A DNA stretch of 54,622 nucleotides from Streptococcus parasanguinis (GCF_019929185.1 NZ_JAHZPC010000014.1:1-54622), one strand, 5' to 3'; positions 17,646 to 27,624 are shown, counted from the first letter of the stretch. A program made the numbers and translations. The notes: generated by a model from the sequence alone, not told the origin.

Positions 17646-18995
17646 TTATTTCCTTATTCTAAAGAATTTCAAGATCTTTGTTGGAATGGTCCAACGACGA
17701 GAATGGATGACTGTATTATATGCTTCTTTCGTAGCTTGTAACTCTGCCTCAAGATTTTTCAAACTATTTTGATAATCTAACATTTCGGCAGCAAAAACTT
17801 TTCCAATATAATCCGGTGCAGAGGGATTATCTATAGAAATCATTTTATAGCTCAGCTGATACACACCTTCTTCTTCAACTTCATAAATCAATTGAGGATC
17901 TGGTTCACTAAAAAGAAACAAATTATCTGTAACGATACCATTACTATAAACTGGCGAACAAATCTTTCCGTTAGAATCTCTCAATTCAACATCAGAGTAA
18001 TAACTTGGACTTTCAGACAGATCAACTCGGATAACAGAAGTTCCCTTCGGAATTTCGATTGCCAGACTATCTTCTTTTTGAAGAAGTTTGGTCATGGTAC
18101 GATCTTCCGAATAAGTATTTTCTTCGTCACCAAAATAAATGGTAACAGACTCCATTCCGATGTGTGAAAGAGAATCCATTGGTTTGGAAAGACGAATCTC
18201 ATAAGTATTATTACGATCTAAAAGGATCTTCGTCATCTCTTTATAATCGGCATTTGGATATTTATCAAGATACTCAAGTTGTGTTTTCAACAACTTATGA
18301 AATCGGCGTTCTAGTTTTCTGAAATCAGTTGGACGAGAATCCGATCCTTGATTAATGGTATAAGCAACTGTCGCTTCATCCAGATAGGCTAAAGAAGTCC
18401 GTTGAAAGAGTTCCAATTGAAGGTTGAAAGTATCATCTGATGTTGTTAAGTCTAACTCTTGATTGACTTCTAACATCAGATCTCTATCAACTAGCCATGT
18501 AGAGGCCATGGTAAACCCTCTTGTTGCAAGCATCTTTTCATAGGTATCTGCTAATGGAATCGTATGTTTGGCAAAGCCGGCCTTAGAAACGAGGGTTCCT
18601 TGTTCATCATAAATATCAAAATCTGTATTGGACCATTTGCAATCAGGTTCACTTTCTAATAAATCAACCTGTTTCTGAAGTTTTAAAGGGTCTAACCAAA
18701 AATCATCTCCATCACAGCGGGCAATATACTTTCCACGTGCTTCTTTACAGATAGAGACCCAGGTTTTAGAAATTCCCTGATTCTCATCCTGATAAAAGGC
18801 ACGAATCAGATCAGGGTAGTTGGCTTGATAATCATGAATGATAGAACGAGATCCATCGCTTGAAGCATCATCCACTAAGATAATCTCATAATCAAACTCT
18901 GTTTGTTGGGCTAAGAAGCTATCAATCGTCTTCTTTAGCCAGGGCTCTTTATTAAAAACCGTACAAATAATCGAAACAAAAGGCGTCGTTTCCAT
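17646..18995 (-). CDS. rgpE: GT2 glycosyltransferase in the rgpE position
   Basis: A 449-residue enzyme. Residues 1-250 are a GT-A domain with VSIICTVFNKEPWL at the start and nucleotide-sugar binding RCDGDDFW near residue 95. Residues about 265-375 look like an added beta-sandwich, and the last 60 are a heptad helix plus a basic amphipathic tail (SRRWTIPTKILKFFRIRK). In S. mutans the gene at this place, RgpE, adds the glucose side chain. This one is shorter, so the sugar and acceptor may differ. It lies 12 bases after rgpD. Confidence 0.75.
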   Translation of the reverse strand: METTPFVSIICTVFNKEPWLKKTIDSFLAQQTEFDYEIILVDDASSDGSRSIIHDYQANYPDLIRAFYQDENQGISKTWVSICKEARGKYIARCDGDDFWLDPLKLQKQVDLLESEPDCKWSNTDFDIYDEQGTLVSKAGFAKHTIPLADTYEKMLATRGFTMASTWLVDRDLMLEVNQELDLTTSDDTFNLQLELFQRTSLAYLDEATVAYTINQGSDSRPTDFRKLERRFHKLLKTQLEYLDKYPNADYKEMTKILLDRNNTYEIRLSKPMDSLSHIGMESVTIYFGDEENTYSEDRTMTKLLQKEDSLAIEIPKGTSVIRVDLSESPSYYSDVELRDSNGKICSPVYSNGIVTDNLFLFSEPDPQLIYEVEEEGVYQLSYKMISIDNPSAPDYIGKVFAAEMLDYQNSLKNLEAELQATKEAYNTVIHSRRWTIPTKILKFFRIRK

Positions 18996-19007
18996 ATTTC
19001 CCTCAGT

Positions 19008-20231
19008 CTAGTCAGTCATTGACCATGTTCCATTGCGTTGGATTAAGCCACTTGCCGAATCCATTGCTGATTTATCATCCAAAGCAATATCATCTCGATT
19101 GATAAAGATCAGTGGAGTCTGGGTGGCATCTGAAAAGGCCAACATCTGCCCTTCCTCATCCCTTACTGTCACTTCCAATTTCATTTTTAAGTCATTTACA
19201 GTTGGCAGTGAACAAGTATAATGAACTGTTTTATGTCCAGCTCCACTCATCAGTTGATTCATAGAATTATCATTGTAGATCCAAATGTTCCGATCAATAT
19301 CCGTTAAAGACAGAGCGATATAGGTCCTGATATCTTCACGAACATCAAAATCAATCTGGAACTGAATAGGATCTTGAGGACGTAATTTGTTTGAGCTTAA
19401 CAACTGAAGCTGAAAATTTTCTACCAAGACTTTTTCTTCCTGGTTGGAATTGCCTGCTCCATTAGCTTCTCCTCCCTGTTGCAAAGGAGCTGTATTATCA
19501 AAACTGTACTGATTGGCAACATTTTCTGGACTCCCTAAAGCCTTCACCAATCCATTTTCAATCAAAACAGCCTTGTTACAATATTTCTTGACGGCTCCCA
19601 TATCATGGGTAACGAGGATCGTGGTTTTCCCTGATTTCTTGCGTTCTTGGAAGTAATCGTTACACTTGCGCTGGAAGGCTTCATCTCCTACTGCGAGGAC
19701 CTCGTCCAAAATCAAGATATCCCCTTGGGCCTTAATGGCAACCGAAAAGGCCAGACGAACCTGCATGCCTGATGAGTAGTTCTTAAGCTTTTGGTTCATG
19801 AATTCATGCAACTCGGCAAAGTCTACGATATCATCATACATGGCATCAATTTCAGCTGTTGAGAAGCCTAGCATAGCCCCGTTCATATAGACATTTTCTC
19901 GACCTGTCAGTTCTGGGTTAAAGCCCACTCCAAGCTCGATAAAAGACACCAGTTTCCCATCAATAGTGACGGTACCTTTTTCTGGCACATAGATTTCAGA
20001 AATAATTTTCAAGAGAGTCGATTTTCCAGAACCATTTCTTCCGAGGATCCCGAAAAAGTCTCCTTTTTCTACTTCAAAAGAAATATTCTTAAGCACATGT
20101 TGTTCTTTGTATCCTTTGATTCCTTTGAAGCGATTGACCAGGGCAGTTCGAAGACTATTGGTTGCCTCTGTTGGCAACTTAAAGTACTTGCTGACATGGT
20201 CTACTTTTACTGCAATTTGTTTATCTGTCAT
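19008..20231 (-). CDS. rgpD: Polysaccharide ABC exporter, ATPase with Wzt-like tail
   Basis: The 407-residue ATPase powers export of the lipid-linked rhamnan. Walker A is GRNGSGKST at about 64-72, the signature is NYSSGMQ and Walker B is ILILDEV. Residues about 255-407 form an additional domain that resembles the C-terminal carbohydrate-binding domain of Wzt in O-antigen exporters, in which case it may read the finished chain end. It overlaps rgpC by one base. Confidence 0.93.
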   Translation of the reverse strand: MTDKQIAVKVDHVSKYFKLPTEATNSLRTALVNRFKGIKGYKEQHVLKNISFEVEKGDFFGILGRNGSGKSTLLKIISEIYVPEKGTVTIDGKLVSFIELGVGFNPELTGRENVYMNGAMLGFSTAEIDAMYDDIVDFAELHEFMNQKLKNYSSGMQVRLAFSVAIKAQGDILILDEVLAVGDEAFQRKCNDYFQERKKSGKTTILVTHDMGAVKKYCNKAVLIENGLVKALGSPENVANQYSFDNTAPLQQGGEANGAGNSNQEEKVLVENFQLQLLSSNKLRPQDPIQFQIDFDVREDIRTYIALSLTDIDRNIWIYNDNSMNQLMSGAGHKTVHYTCSLPTVNDLKMKLEVTVRDEEGQMLAFSDATQTPLIFINRDDIALDDKSAMDSASGLIQRNGTWSMTD

Positions 20232-21037
20232 TAGAGAATCTCCGCAAATTTCTTAGCATGTTTGTTAAAGTAAGCAAAGCCAGCAACAAAAATAAGAATT
20301 GGTAAAACATAAGGAATCAAAACCAAGAACTTATTTTCCACCAAAAGCCAGACAGGGGTATTGGCCTTATCAATCAAGAAATAACGCATATCTTGAATAA
20401 TTTGAGCCAAAGGATTCATCATGACCAACTTAGCAGCCCATGGATTGCGGTCTGCAATAAAGGTAATCGGATAGATAATTGGCGTCGCATACAGGCCGGC
20501 TTGCAGGAGTACTTCCCAGACTTGACCTAGGTCACGGAAACGAACAAAAAATGTCGCTAAGATCAATGCACACCCTGTCGCCATCAAGAACAACTCAAAG
20601 AATAGCGGAATCACCATCAAAGCTGTCCAAGAGAATGTCACCCCATTAAAGAATGAAAAAATTAAGACAACAACCAGGTTAATGACAAAGTTGATGGCTG
20701 CTCCTGAAATCGCAGACAAGACGATGATATGTTTGGAGAAATTCAACTTCCGCAATAGGTCGCCTCGACTAACGATCGACACCATCCCCATAGATGTGGC
20801 TTCTGAGAAGAAGCCCCAGATTACATTGGCCAACAAGAGGGCAACTGGGAAATGGGGCACATCTCCACCCAAGCGTAAGAATCGGATGAAGACAATATAC
20901 ATGATCGTAAAGGTCATCAGGGGCTTTAAAATCGACCAAAGATAACCGATTGCTGATCCTTGGTAACGTAATTTAAAGTCTGTTTTGATTAATTCTCTTA
21001 ATAAAATTCGATTTTTCTGACTAAAAACGTCAAACAT
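20231..21037 (-). CDS. rgpC: Polysaccharide ABC exporter, permease
   Basis: A 268-residue ABC-2 type permease with six membrane helices, of the family that includes Wzm, TagG and RgpC. The segment LKTDFKLRYQGSAIGYLWSILKP is the usual cytoplasmic coupling start (given here as residues 17-39). With RgpD it moves undecaprenyl-linked polysaccharide across the membrane. It overlaps rgpB by one base and rgpD by one base. Confidence 0.93.
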   Translation of the reverse strand: MFDVFSQKNRILLRELIKTDFKLRYQGSAIGYLWSILKPLMTFTIMYIVFIRFLRLGGDVPHFPVALLLANVIWGFFSEATSMGMVSIVSRGDLLRKLNFSKHIIVLSAISGAAINFVINLVVVLIFSFFNGVTFSWTALMVIPLFFELFLMATGCALILATFFVRFRDLGQVWEVLLQAGLYATPIIYPITFIADRNPWAAKLVMMNPLAQIIQDMRYFLIDKANTPVWLLVENKFLVLIPYVLPILIFVAGFAYFNKHAKKFAEIL

Positions 21038-21978
21038 TATTTTTTACCTCGATATGCAAACTTTGTCAGAATCAAGCTGGTAAACACAACCGTATGAAAA
21101 GCCCGGTTCTTCCGGTAACCGTACTGACGAATCCGTCTCAAACGTTCTTTTAGTGAAACATCCATAATGGTGACAAAGTTTTCAATGATTTCTTTAGTTT
21201 GGGAACTGACAGGCAGATCCAATAGATTTTTTGCTTGTTCTTGACTGGACTCAATGAGATTCCAATATTTAGCAAAAAGAATATGAGGGCGAACCCAATT
21301 TTTAACCCGTTTTCTAAGGGTACGAGCCCCCAGAACATTGCTACTGTGCTGACGGTACAATTCTGTTGGCCGATCGATATAGATGAGCTTCCCAAATGCA
21401 GTTGCCAACAAGGCCAAATACCAATCATGCATAAGAAGTGCATGTTTTTCTTGACCCGTCCATAAGTCAGCCAGCGCGTGGTTAATCATGGCTACCCCAC
21501 CAGTTACCGTATTTTCCGTCAACTCTTGAATCAATTCTGTATTGGCATGATCAGACTGGGTGCGAATCATACTCTCATGCTGCACATTCAAATTTTCATC
21601 GACCACTTTTAAATCTGTGTAGACCAGCAAAGGCACTTCTTGAGGATGCTTCTCTGCTTCTGCTACTTGAAGGGCAATCTTTTCTGGTAGCCAAACATCA
21701 TCTTGGTCACTGAAGCAATAAAGATCAGCTTTTTCATATTTCAGAAGGGCATGGAAGCTCTTGATAACACCAAGATTTTCGATAGCTCCTTGGTTGATAA
21801 AGCGAATGCGCTCATCCTTGGCCACCAACTCTTGAATGATCTCCACCGTACCATCTGTCGATCCATCATCTCGGATCAAGAGTTGCCAGTCTTGATAAGT
21901 CTGGTCTTGGATACTTTTGACCTGCTCTTTTAGATACTGTTCACCATTATAGGTGGACAACAAGATATTTACTTTCAT
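21037..21978 (-). CDS. rgpB: Rhamnosyltransferase RgpB
   Basis: A 313-residue GT2 enzyme. It has the start NILLSTYNGEQYLKEQ, IRDDGSTDGT near residue 35, and FSDQDDVWLPEK near residue 93 for binding of the metal and dTDP-rhamnose. The basic C-terminal region (RRIRQYGYRKNRAF) suits membrane contact. RgpB homologues add rhamnose to the growing chain in the cytoplasm. Its ATG overlaps the rgpA stop (ATGA). Confidence 0.9.
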   Translation of the reverse strand: MKVNILLSTYNGEQYLKEQVKSIQDQTYQDWQLLIRDDGSTDGTVEIIQELVAKDERIRFINQGAIENLGVIKSFHALLKYEKADLYCFSDQDDVWLPEKIALQVAEAEKHPQEVPLLVYTDLKVVDENLNVQHESMIRTQSDHANTELIQELTENTVTGGVAMINHALADLWTGQEKHALLMHDWYLALLATAFGKLIYIDRPTELYRQHSSNVLGARTLRKRVKNWVRPHILFAKYWNLIESSQEQAKNLLDLPVSSQTKEIIENFVTIMDVSLKERLRRIRQYGYRKNRAFHTVVFTSLILTKFAYRGKK

Positions 21979-23123
21979 GATAAGAATAATTCCTCGTACT
22001 CACCTACAATTTTTTCCCAGGTAAAGTTTTGCTTCATATTAGCCTTGGCTCGTTGACCCCATTCAGATACATCTTCCAAAGGATCCACCTGGTCAATCAA
22101 ATGCGCTAAATTCCCAGTTTCTTTAGTCCAATATTGAGCCGAATCCTTAGCGACCGTTTGGTTAAAGGAGACCCCTAAAACTAAATTCAGATCCGTCTGA
22201 GCAAGAGCCTCTAGGAGACCAGGATTGGTTCCACCCACTTCATGACCATGGATATAGGCAAAGGCTTCTTTACGGATATACTTCAATAGGTCTTGATCAT
22301 AGACCGTTCCTACAAACTTAACACGAGGATCCTGATCAAATCCAGTTCGAGCTCGGAGCTCCTCAAAATAAGGATTGCCTTCCTGGTTACAAATGATCAC
22401 CAAATCCCGTTTGGTGGAAGAGGCCATAAATTCACGAATGGCGGTCTCATAATTATTTTCTGGGACAAAGCGGCCCAAGATCAAATAATAGTTCTTCTCC
22501 TGTGTCTGCCATTTCTGATAGAATTCTCGGACCTTATTATCCTGACTATTTAGGCTAGTCGGAGACAAGTCCGTTCCGTAGGCAATATAGGTCGTCTTGG
22601 ACCAAGGATAGGCTTCCTTGATATAGGACTCAATACCAGGGTTGTCAGAAATCACCAAGTCAGCATGGCGCGTCATGATCTTTTCAGAATACTTGAGATA
22701 GGCTTGGATCGGCTTGGCCCACTTGGCCCGCTTCCACTCCAGTCCATCTGGATTGATATAAAATCGTCCGCCTATCTTATGGATCTTGCTCGCAAAAGGC
22801 GCCACAAAGGCTCCGATTGTATTGCCCAAGACGTAAAAAATCGGCTGTTCAATTCCTTGTTTCTTAATAAGCTTCAAGGCATAGTTGATGGCCATCATAT
22901 CATAGGCGATGACACGCGCAGGCCCAAGCTTAGGGGCTTTAATCGTAAAACAATCCACACCCTTGTAGTCAAAATGTTGATAAGCTTGATCATTAGAAAG
23001 GCAAGCAACATGGTACTGGATATCTGGAGACACTTGATGCGAAACCAATTGATCCACAAAAGTCTCAAAACCGCCATATTGAGCCGGAAGCCCACGACTT
23101 CCGATAATAAAAACATGTTGCAT
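21975..23123 (-). CDS. rgpA: Rhamnosyltransferase RgpA
   Basis: First rhamnosyltransferase of the rhamnan path; in S. mutans and GAS the homologue places rhamnose on GlcNAc-PP-undecaprenol. The protein has a DUF1972 N-terminus (IIGSRGLPAQYGGFETF) and a GT4 C-terminal half with LGRFVPENN and HEVGGTNPGLLEA. I start at the ATG with AAAGGGA upstream (382 residues). The ATG eight codons earlier would lie almost on the transcript start. It has its own promoter after a terminator, so rgpA-F-gacH form a transcription unit separate from the cassette upstream. Confidence 0.92.
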   Translation of the reverse strand: MQHVFIIGSRGLPAQYGGFETFVDQLVSHQVSPDIQYHVACLSNDQAYQHFDYKGVDCFTIKAPKLGPARVIAYDMMAINYALKLIKKQGIEQPIFYVLGNTIGAFVAPFASKIHKIGGRFYINPDGLEWKRAKWAKPIQAYLKYSEKIMTRHADLVISDNPGIESYIKEAYPWSKTTYIAYGTDLSPTSLNSQDNKVREFYQKWQTQEKNYYLILGRFVPENNYETAIREFMASSTKRDLVIICNQEGNPYFEELRARTGFDQDPRVKFVGTVYDQDLLKYIRKEAFAYIHGHEVGGTNPGLLEALAQTDLNLVLGVSFNQTVAKDSAQYWTKETGNLAHLIDQVDPLEDVSEWGQRAKANMKQNFTWEKIVGEYEELFLS

Positions 23124-23157
23124 AGAGTTCCCTTTCAAATCATTCACAGTCTATTCA

Positions 23158-23166
23158 ATTATACCA
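23158..23166 (-). promoter_or_regulatory. Extended -10 promoter of the rgpA-F unit
   Basis: Minus strand TGGTATAAT, about 35 bases before the rgpA start. Confidence 0.75.
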
Positions 23167-23197
23167 TTTTCTAGGCCTTTTGCCTAATGCAAACAGA

Positions 23198-23222
23198 AAA
23201 GCGACCACAAGGGCCGCTTCAA
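23198..23222 (-). terminator. Terminator ending the side-chain cassette
   Basis: Minus strand AGCGGCC-CTTGT-GGTCGCT (one G-U), then TTTCTGTTT. It lies between the DUF2142 gene and the rgpA promoter. Confidence 0.8.
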
Positions 23223-23245
23223 TTTTCTCTTATTTCAACTTAAAA

Positions 23246-24727
23246 CTAAACAACAGAATATAATACTGAAATAATTTGCAATACCGTTAATGACAAAATA
23301 ATAAAGCTACCTTGCACTATAAATGAATCAGATACTCTATTCTCTTCATCTACTTTTCTTTTAAAGAGACTAGATATGACCGGAATCATCAGGGATATAA
23401 CTCCCAAATAATATCTTCCCTGAACACCCAAAACTTCAAATTTTCCAATCGGTGTCCATGTTAAATATAGTGTGAGAGAAACTATACCAATAATTGAGAA
23501 TGTAACTAAACTAGCACCAATTATAGATAATTTTGGAACATTAATTCTTCCTAAGTTTGAAAATATAATAATCAAATAAAAAGTAAAGATTGGTAAAACA
23601 ACTTCTGTCATAGAGAGATCTAACCAGCCAAACACAAATAATTGATTTAAATGATTAACTGATAATAACATCTCTCTCAAAATAACTGGAATATACAATT
23701 TTGGATAGGTTAAAATATTTTTTAATTGTTTTCCGAAGTCAACACCATCAAGACTTAATGTATCAACTCTAACTTCTTTAGAAAGAAAATACCATAATAC
23801 AATAGAAAGGAACACTGCAGCAATTAGAGACAGTACTACTAAATAATACTTTTTACAATTTGTTTTCTTCCTAGGTATAAATAACAATAACCCTACCAGA
23901 AAACCATATGGCAATTTCATCGTTACAAGTACGATACACAATAAACAATAGACTAATAAATCTTTAAATTTAACAATTTTATCTTTATTGGTTACAAAAT
24001 TTAAGAATAAACTGATAATTATATAAGTTAATCCAATAGCCATTGCATCTTGATTATAGGACGCAGCTAAAACAAGATTCATTGGAATCATGACAACCAT
24101 TGTCATTAATTGTTTTGATTTACCACTTAGCCTTATTGCTATCATTGCTAAAATGCAATAAGATATGACATTAAAAATTCGACCCAAATAATAGGAGACT
24201 CCGACACTCAAGTTCAAAAATTTTCCAATCCCGAATCCCAAAGCCTGAGGGATATAACCAATAAACCAATATGAGTTGGTTGCCCTGTAATCCGTTTCTT
24301 TGCCAAACTTCACTTGTTTGGTCGTCTGCCCTTCTTCAAACAAAGAAGATTTGGTAAATGTTTTTTTGAAATTTTTATAAACATCAAAGTAATCTTCCGT
24401 AATATGGATGTTTTTATTCCCCATATTGACATTACCTTCCACGATATGAATGGTTCTTGAAAGGTGAACATGTTCATCTGGCGTATTCAAAACCGGTGTA
24501 ATGAAAGCAAATGAAAGGCCGCTAATAAGCATAGCAAGAAAGGTCCCAACATTTCTCTTGGGCAAAAGAAAAATGGAAAAAGCAAATACAACAAAAAATA
24601 GTACACCAATTTTAGGAAAATCAATTAAACGTCCAGTATATATAACTACTGTACAAATTGATAGAACAAGAAAAGTAAATAGATACTTTTTATTTCGACC
24701 ATAACTATCAAAAATATAATCCATCAT
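23246..24727 (-). CDS. DUF2142 GT-C-like membrane glycosyltransferase
   Basis: A 493-residue protein with about twelve membrane helices. The first extracellular loop carries TPVLNTPDEHVHLSR (about 77-91), with the acidic pair typical of the DUF2142 / GT-C fold, and QGRYYLGVI lies near the end. Such enzymes move a sugar from a polyprenyl-phosphate carrier to a polysaccharide on the outer face, as GacL does in the group A carbohydrate. The role here is inferred from neighbours: GT2, DUF2304 and flippase. It is AT-rich compared with rgpA-F. Confidence 0.75.
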   Translation of the reverse strand: MMDYIFDSYGRNKKYLFTFLVLSICTVVIYTGRLIDFPKIGVLFFVVFAFSIFLLPKRNVGTFLAMLISGLSFAFITPVLNTPDEHVHLSRTIHIVEGNVNMGNKNIHITEDYFDVYKNFKKTFTKSSLFEEGQTTKQVKFGKETDYRATNSYWFIGYIPQALGFGIGKFLNLSVGVSYYLGRIFNVISYCILAMIAIRLSGKSKQLMTMVVMIPMNLVLAASYNQDAMAIGLTYIIISLFLNFVTNKDKIVKFKDLLVYCLLCIVLVTMKLPYGFLVGLLLFIPRKKTNCKKYYLVVLSLIAAVFLSIVLWYFLSKEVRVDTLSLDGVDFGKQLKNILTYPKLYIPVILREMLLSVNHLNQLFVFGWLDLSMTEVVLPIFTFYLIIIFSNLGRINVPKLSIIGASLVTFSIIGIVSLTLYLTWTPIGKFEVLGVQGRYYLGVISLMIPVISSLFKRKVDEENRVSDSFIVQGSFIILSLTVLQIISVLYSVV

Positions 24728-24733
24728 TTTCTC

Positions 24734-25513
24734 CTAATTATTCGTCTTCTGACTCTTCACATATTGTCTCATCAACAACTTGGCAATCCATTTAGGCCAA
24801 AAGAGTTCATACATGTATAGATCTTCTTTACTACGCGTATTGTCTGCAATCGTTTTTGATGTTTCAGACTCTCCATGAATACGGTGGCACATGAGCTTGT
24901 CAGATACATAAGCAAAACGACCTTTATACTCGCTGATCTTATACCATGCGTACCAATCCAAACTCACTCTCATTCCTTCATCAAAATAGAAATTCTTCAA
25001 ATTTTCACGATTATAGGAGACAGCTGGACAACAAATCGGATTCCCAAAAGCCATCACACGGTTTCGCCAAAAGTGACTAGCAGGAAAAAGATTCATAGTT
25101 TTTAACATCAAGGTTTTGATCTTCAGATTTGTATTCGCAGGAATTTTATGGCCATCTTTTTCTTCAAAATAATCAGAATACCCAATCAACACATCTTGAT
25201 TTTTTTCCATCTTAGCCAAAACTTTCTCAGCATAGTCCGGCTCATAATAATCATCCTGATGGGCTATGGTAGCATACTTCGTCTCTACAAAAGACATGGC
25301 ATTGTTCCAATCCTTACCAATCCCACCACCTTGCTTGGTGTAAAATGGAATAGCATAACGCTGACAAAGTTCTTTGATCGAGTTCAGTGGTGTTGAACTA
25401 TAACAGATAATCTGTGATTGGAAAGTTTGATTCTTCAAGGATTGAATACAAGCTTCCAAGTATTCGCTCTCACCATAAGCACAGATCACCCAAGTATGAT
25501 TACTGTTCATCAT
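24734..25513 (-). CDS. GT2 glycosyltransferase, short form
   Basis: A 259-residue GT2 protein: WVICAYGESEYLEACIQSL at the start, GGGIGKDWNNAM near 62, IAHQDDYYEPDYAE near 85 (the metal-binding DD), and a Trp/His-rich C-terminal part. No membrane helix is seen. It overlaps the DUF2304 gene by 14 bases and lies six bases before the DUF2142 gene. Donor and acceptor are unknown; it could build part of a side chain in the cytoplasm. Confidence 0.8.
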   Translation of the reverse strand: MMNSNHTWVICAYGESEYLEACIQSLKNQTFQSQIICYSSTPLNSIKELCQRYAIPFYTKQGGGIGKDWNNAMSFVETKYATIAHQDDYYEPDYAEKVLAKMEKNQDVLIGYSDYFEEKDGHKIPANTNLKIKTLMLKTMNLFPASHFWRNRVMAFGNPICCPAVSYNRENLKNFYFDEGMRVSLDWYAWYKISEYKGRFAYVSDKLMCHRIHGESETSKTIADNTRSKEDLYMYELFWPKWIAKLLMRQYVKSQKTNN

Positions 25514-25856
25514 TCTCCTCTTTCGTTTCTACTTGACTTTTTAAAATAGATAATTCTTGAACTAAATGCTTTATCTGTTCTTTTTGTTTTGACAAAGTCA
25601 TGGTTTGCAAAAATCCAATGACCAACAGGAAAAAAATAGTAAGAGACAATAGAAAATTGGAGGTCAATTCAAATCCAAGTAATTTAGCAAAGTATCCAGG
25701 AATAGAATCAAACACTGAAATTACAATCATGACAAGACTGATAACAATCCATATGAATGCCTGTTCAAATAAGATATTATTTTTGTTGATATTTCTAATG
25801 ACTAAATAAAGGAAAAAGATTGAAGCTATCAACATCACAATAGATAAAACTGACAT
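25500..25856 (-). CDS. DUF2304 small membrane protein, GacJ-like
   Basis: A 118-residue protein with three membrane helices (about 3-22, 33-51 and 67-88) and a C-terminal coiled segment rich in Gln, Lys and Glu. It fits DUF2304. In group A Streptococcus the homologous small protein GacJ binds the GT2 enzyme GacI and raises its activity. The same pairing is seen here: this gene overlaps the GacI-like GT2 by one base. I infer a partner role by analogy. Confidence 0.8.
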   Translation of the reverse strand: MSVLSIVMLIASIFFLYLVIRNINKNNILFEQAFIWIVISLVMIVISVFDSIPGYFAKLLGFELTSNFLLSLTIFFLLVIGFLQTMTLSKQKEQIKHLVQELSILKSQVETKEENDEQ

Positions 25857-26572
25857 TATTCACTCTCCTTCATAAAGGCTGCGATAAGAATTGATGAACA
25901 TACTTCTATCATGTAACGAATAGACTTGATAGGGGTGATGGAGGATACTCCACCTGTACGTTCAAACATATTAGCAGGTTTTTCCACAACCTTATATTTA
26001 CGTTTCAAAATGTGAACAATTGTTTCAGGCTCTGGATACTTGATTGGGTAACGTCTAGCAAATTGTTTGATAACAGCTTTATCAGCTAAACGATAGCCTG
26101 ATGTCGTATCTAAAACTCTTTGTCCAGTTGTCCAATGAATCAGATTGGAAATAACGCCAATACCAAAACGTCTCATAAAAGTCGTTTGAAATTCCGACTT
26201 AACATCACCAACAAAGCGAGAACCAATTACTAGGTCTGCTTCATTTTTTCGAATTGGTTCTAGCAAATCTGATAAGGATTCAATATCATGCTGACCATCG
26301 CCATCAAATTGCACCGCTACATCATAATCATGCTCTAGTGCATATTTATATCCTGTTTGAACCGCACCGCCAATCCCAAGATTCATCACAAGATGAACAG
26401 CGTTAAAATGATTATCTTCCAAAATTTCTTTTGTCTTATCTGTTGATCCGTCATTGATCACAACATAGTCCAAATCAAAATCAACTTTCTTGCGGTAATT
26501 CAAGATACTTGTTACCGTGTCAAAAATACTTTCCTCCTCATTGTAGGCAGGAATTATCATTAAAACTCTCAA
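25856..26572 (-). CDS. Polyprenyl-phosphate GT2, GacI-like
   Basis: A 238-residue GT2 enzyme of the dolichol-phosphate mannosyltransferase type: MIIPAYNEEESI, VVINDGSTD near 38, and QFDGDGQHD near 88, where the donor nucleotide and metal bind. It ends in a short hydrophobic stretch. Such enzymes load one sugar on undecaprenyl phosphate. With DUF2304 next to it, the closest model is GacI, which makes GlcNAc-P-undecaprenol. The sugar here is not known. Confidence 0.82.
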   Translation of the reverse strand: MRVLMIIPAYNEEESIFDTVTSILNYRKKVDFDLDYVVINDGSTDKTKEILEDNHFNAVHLVMNLGIGGAVQTGYKYALEHDYDVAVQFDGDGQHDIESLSDLLEPIRKNEADLVIGSRFVGDVKSEFQTTFMRRFGIGVISNLIHWTTGQRVLDTTSGYRLADKAVIKQFARRYPIKYPEPETIVHILKRKYKVVEKPANMFERTGGVSSITPIKSIRYMIEVCSSILIAAFMKESE

Positions 26573-26636
26573 CTACTTCTCCTTTCGCACATTTCTTTAT
26601 CACAATCAATCTCTTAATAAAATTATAAAATTCAAT

Positions 26637-27623
26637 TTATCCTCGATACTTCTTATAGAATTTTAATAAATAAGCAAATAACTTAGTTGAAACTTTCAGA
26701 CCAAACATTTGACTAATCAACCCTGTTAATTTAAATTCTTTGTTAGTTAATATTCTAGAATATTTTAACAAGTAACGATACTTAAATAATAATCGTTTGA
26801 TTTCTGGATTTGAAAGGTATTGATTCACATATGGCAAAATAGAAATATACGAAATTGAAAAATAAACTTCCAAACCTTTCCGTATATCTTTATTATACTT
26901 TTCGATATCTATAAGGCCGAGGTGGATACTTTTTAAAATATCATGAACATTTTTTTCTTTCACAATATTTGTGATGCTTCCTAGTCTATTTTGTCTATAC
27001 ATATAGCACATTTCGTTCAAAATGGAATAGGATTTGATATTCTTTAATACATCGGCACAATATAAACAATCTTCAGAAAGTAATCCTACAGGAAAATCCA
27101 ACCCATTTTCAAATAAAATCCTCTTTACACATTTATTCCAAGCAGGTGCAGTAAAAAGTCCCGTAGAGACTATTTGGGAAATATTTGAATCTATTTTTCC
27201 ATAAACCGGAGCTTTATCAAACCTTACTTCAATAGTTTCTGCTTTCGAATAATATTTTTCATATGAAAAAATCACCACATCACTACAATATTTTTCAATA
27301 TTAAAGGACAACTTTTCAAGAAAATTCTTATTACTCCAAAAATCATCACCATCGACAAAGAGCAAATACTCACCTTTAGAATGCTTTATTCCTGTATTTC
27401 TCGCTGAAGATAATCCACCATTTTCTTGGTGAATGGTTCTAACAACTTCATATTTATATGATAGTTCATCACAAAGTTTACTTGTTTGACCATCTGTAGA
27501 ACCATCATCAACAATAACAACTTCATATTCAGAATTAGGGAAATTTTGATCTGCAAGACTATCTACACATTCTTCTAAATACTCTGCCACATTATATGCA
27601 GCTACCACAATTGAAAATTTCAT
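26637..27623 (-). CDS. GT2 glycosyltransferase
   Basis: A 328-residue GT2 protein. It starts FSIVVAAYNVAEYLEECVDSL and has VDDGSTDGQTSKLCDE near 38, NGGLSSARNTGI near 70 and FVDGDDFW near 92. The C-terminal third is Lys/Tyr/Leu-rich and may touch the membrane. It starts directly after the flippase gene. It is strongly AT-rich. It resembles capsule-type transferases; the sugar is unknown. Confidence 0.82.
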   Translation of the reverse strand: MKFSIVVAAYNVAEYLEECVDSLADQNFPNSEYEVVIVDDGSTDGQTSKLCDELSYKYEVVRTIHQENGGLSSARNTGIKHSKGEYLLFVDGDDFWSNKNFLEKLSFNIEKYCSDVVIFSYEKYYSKAETIEVRFDKAPVYGKIDSNISQIVSTGLFTAPAWNKCVKRILFENGLDFPVGLLSEDCLYCADVLKNIKSYSILNEMCYMYRQNRLGSITNIVKEKNVHDILKSIHLGLIDIEKYNKDIRKGLEVYFSISYISILPYVNQYLSNPEIKRLLFKYRYLLKYSRILTNKEFKLTGLISQMFGLKVSTKLFAYLLKFYKKYRG

Positions 27624-27624
27624 T

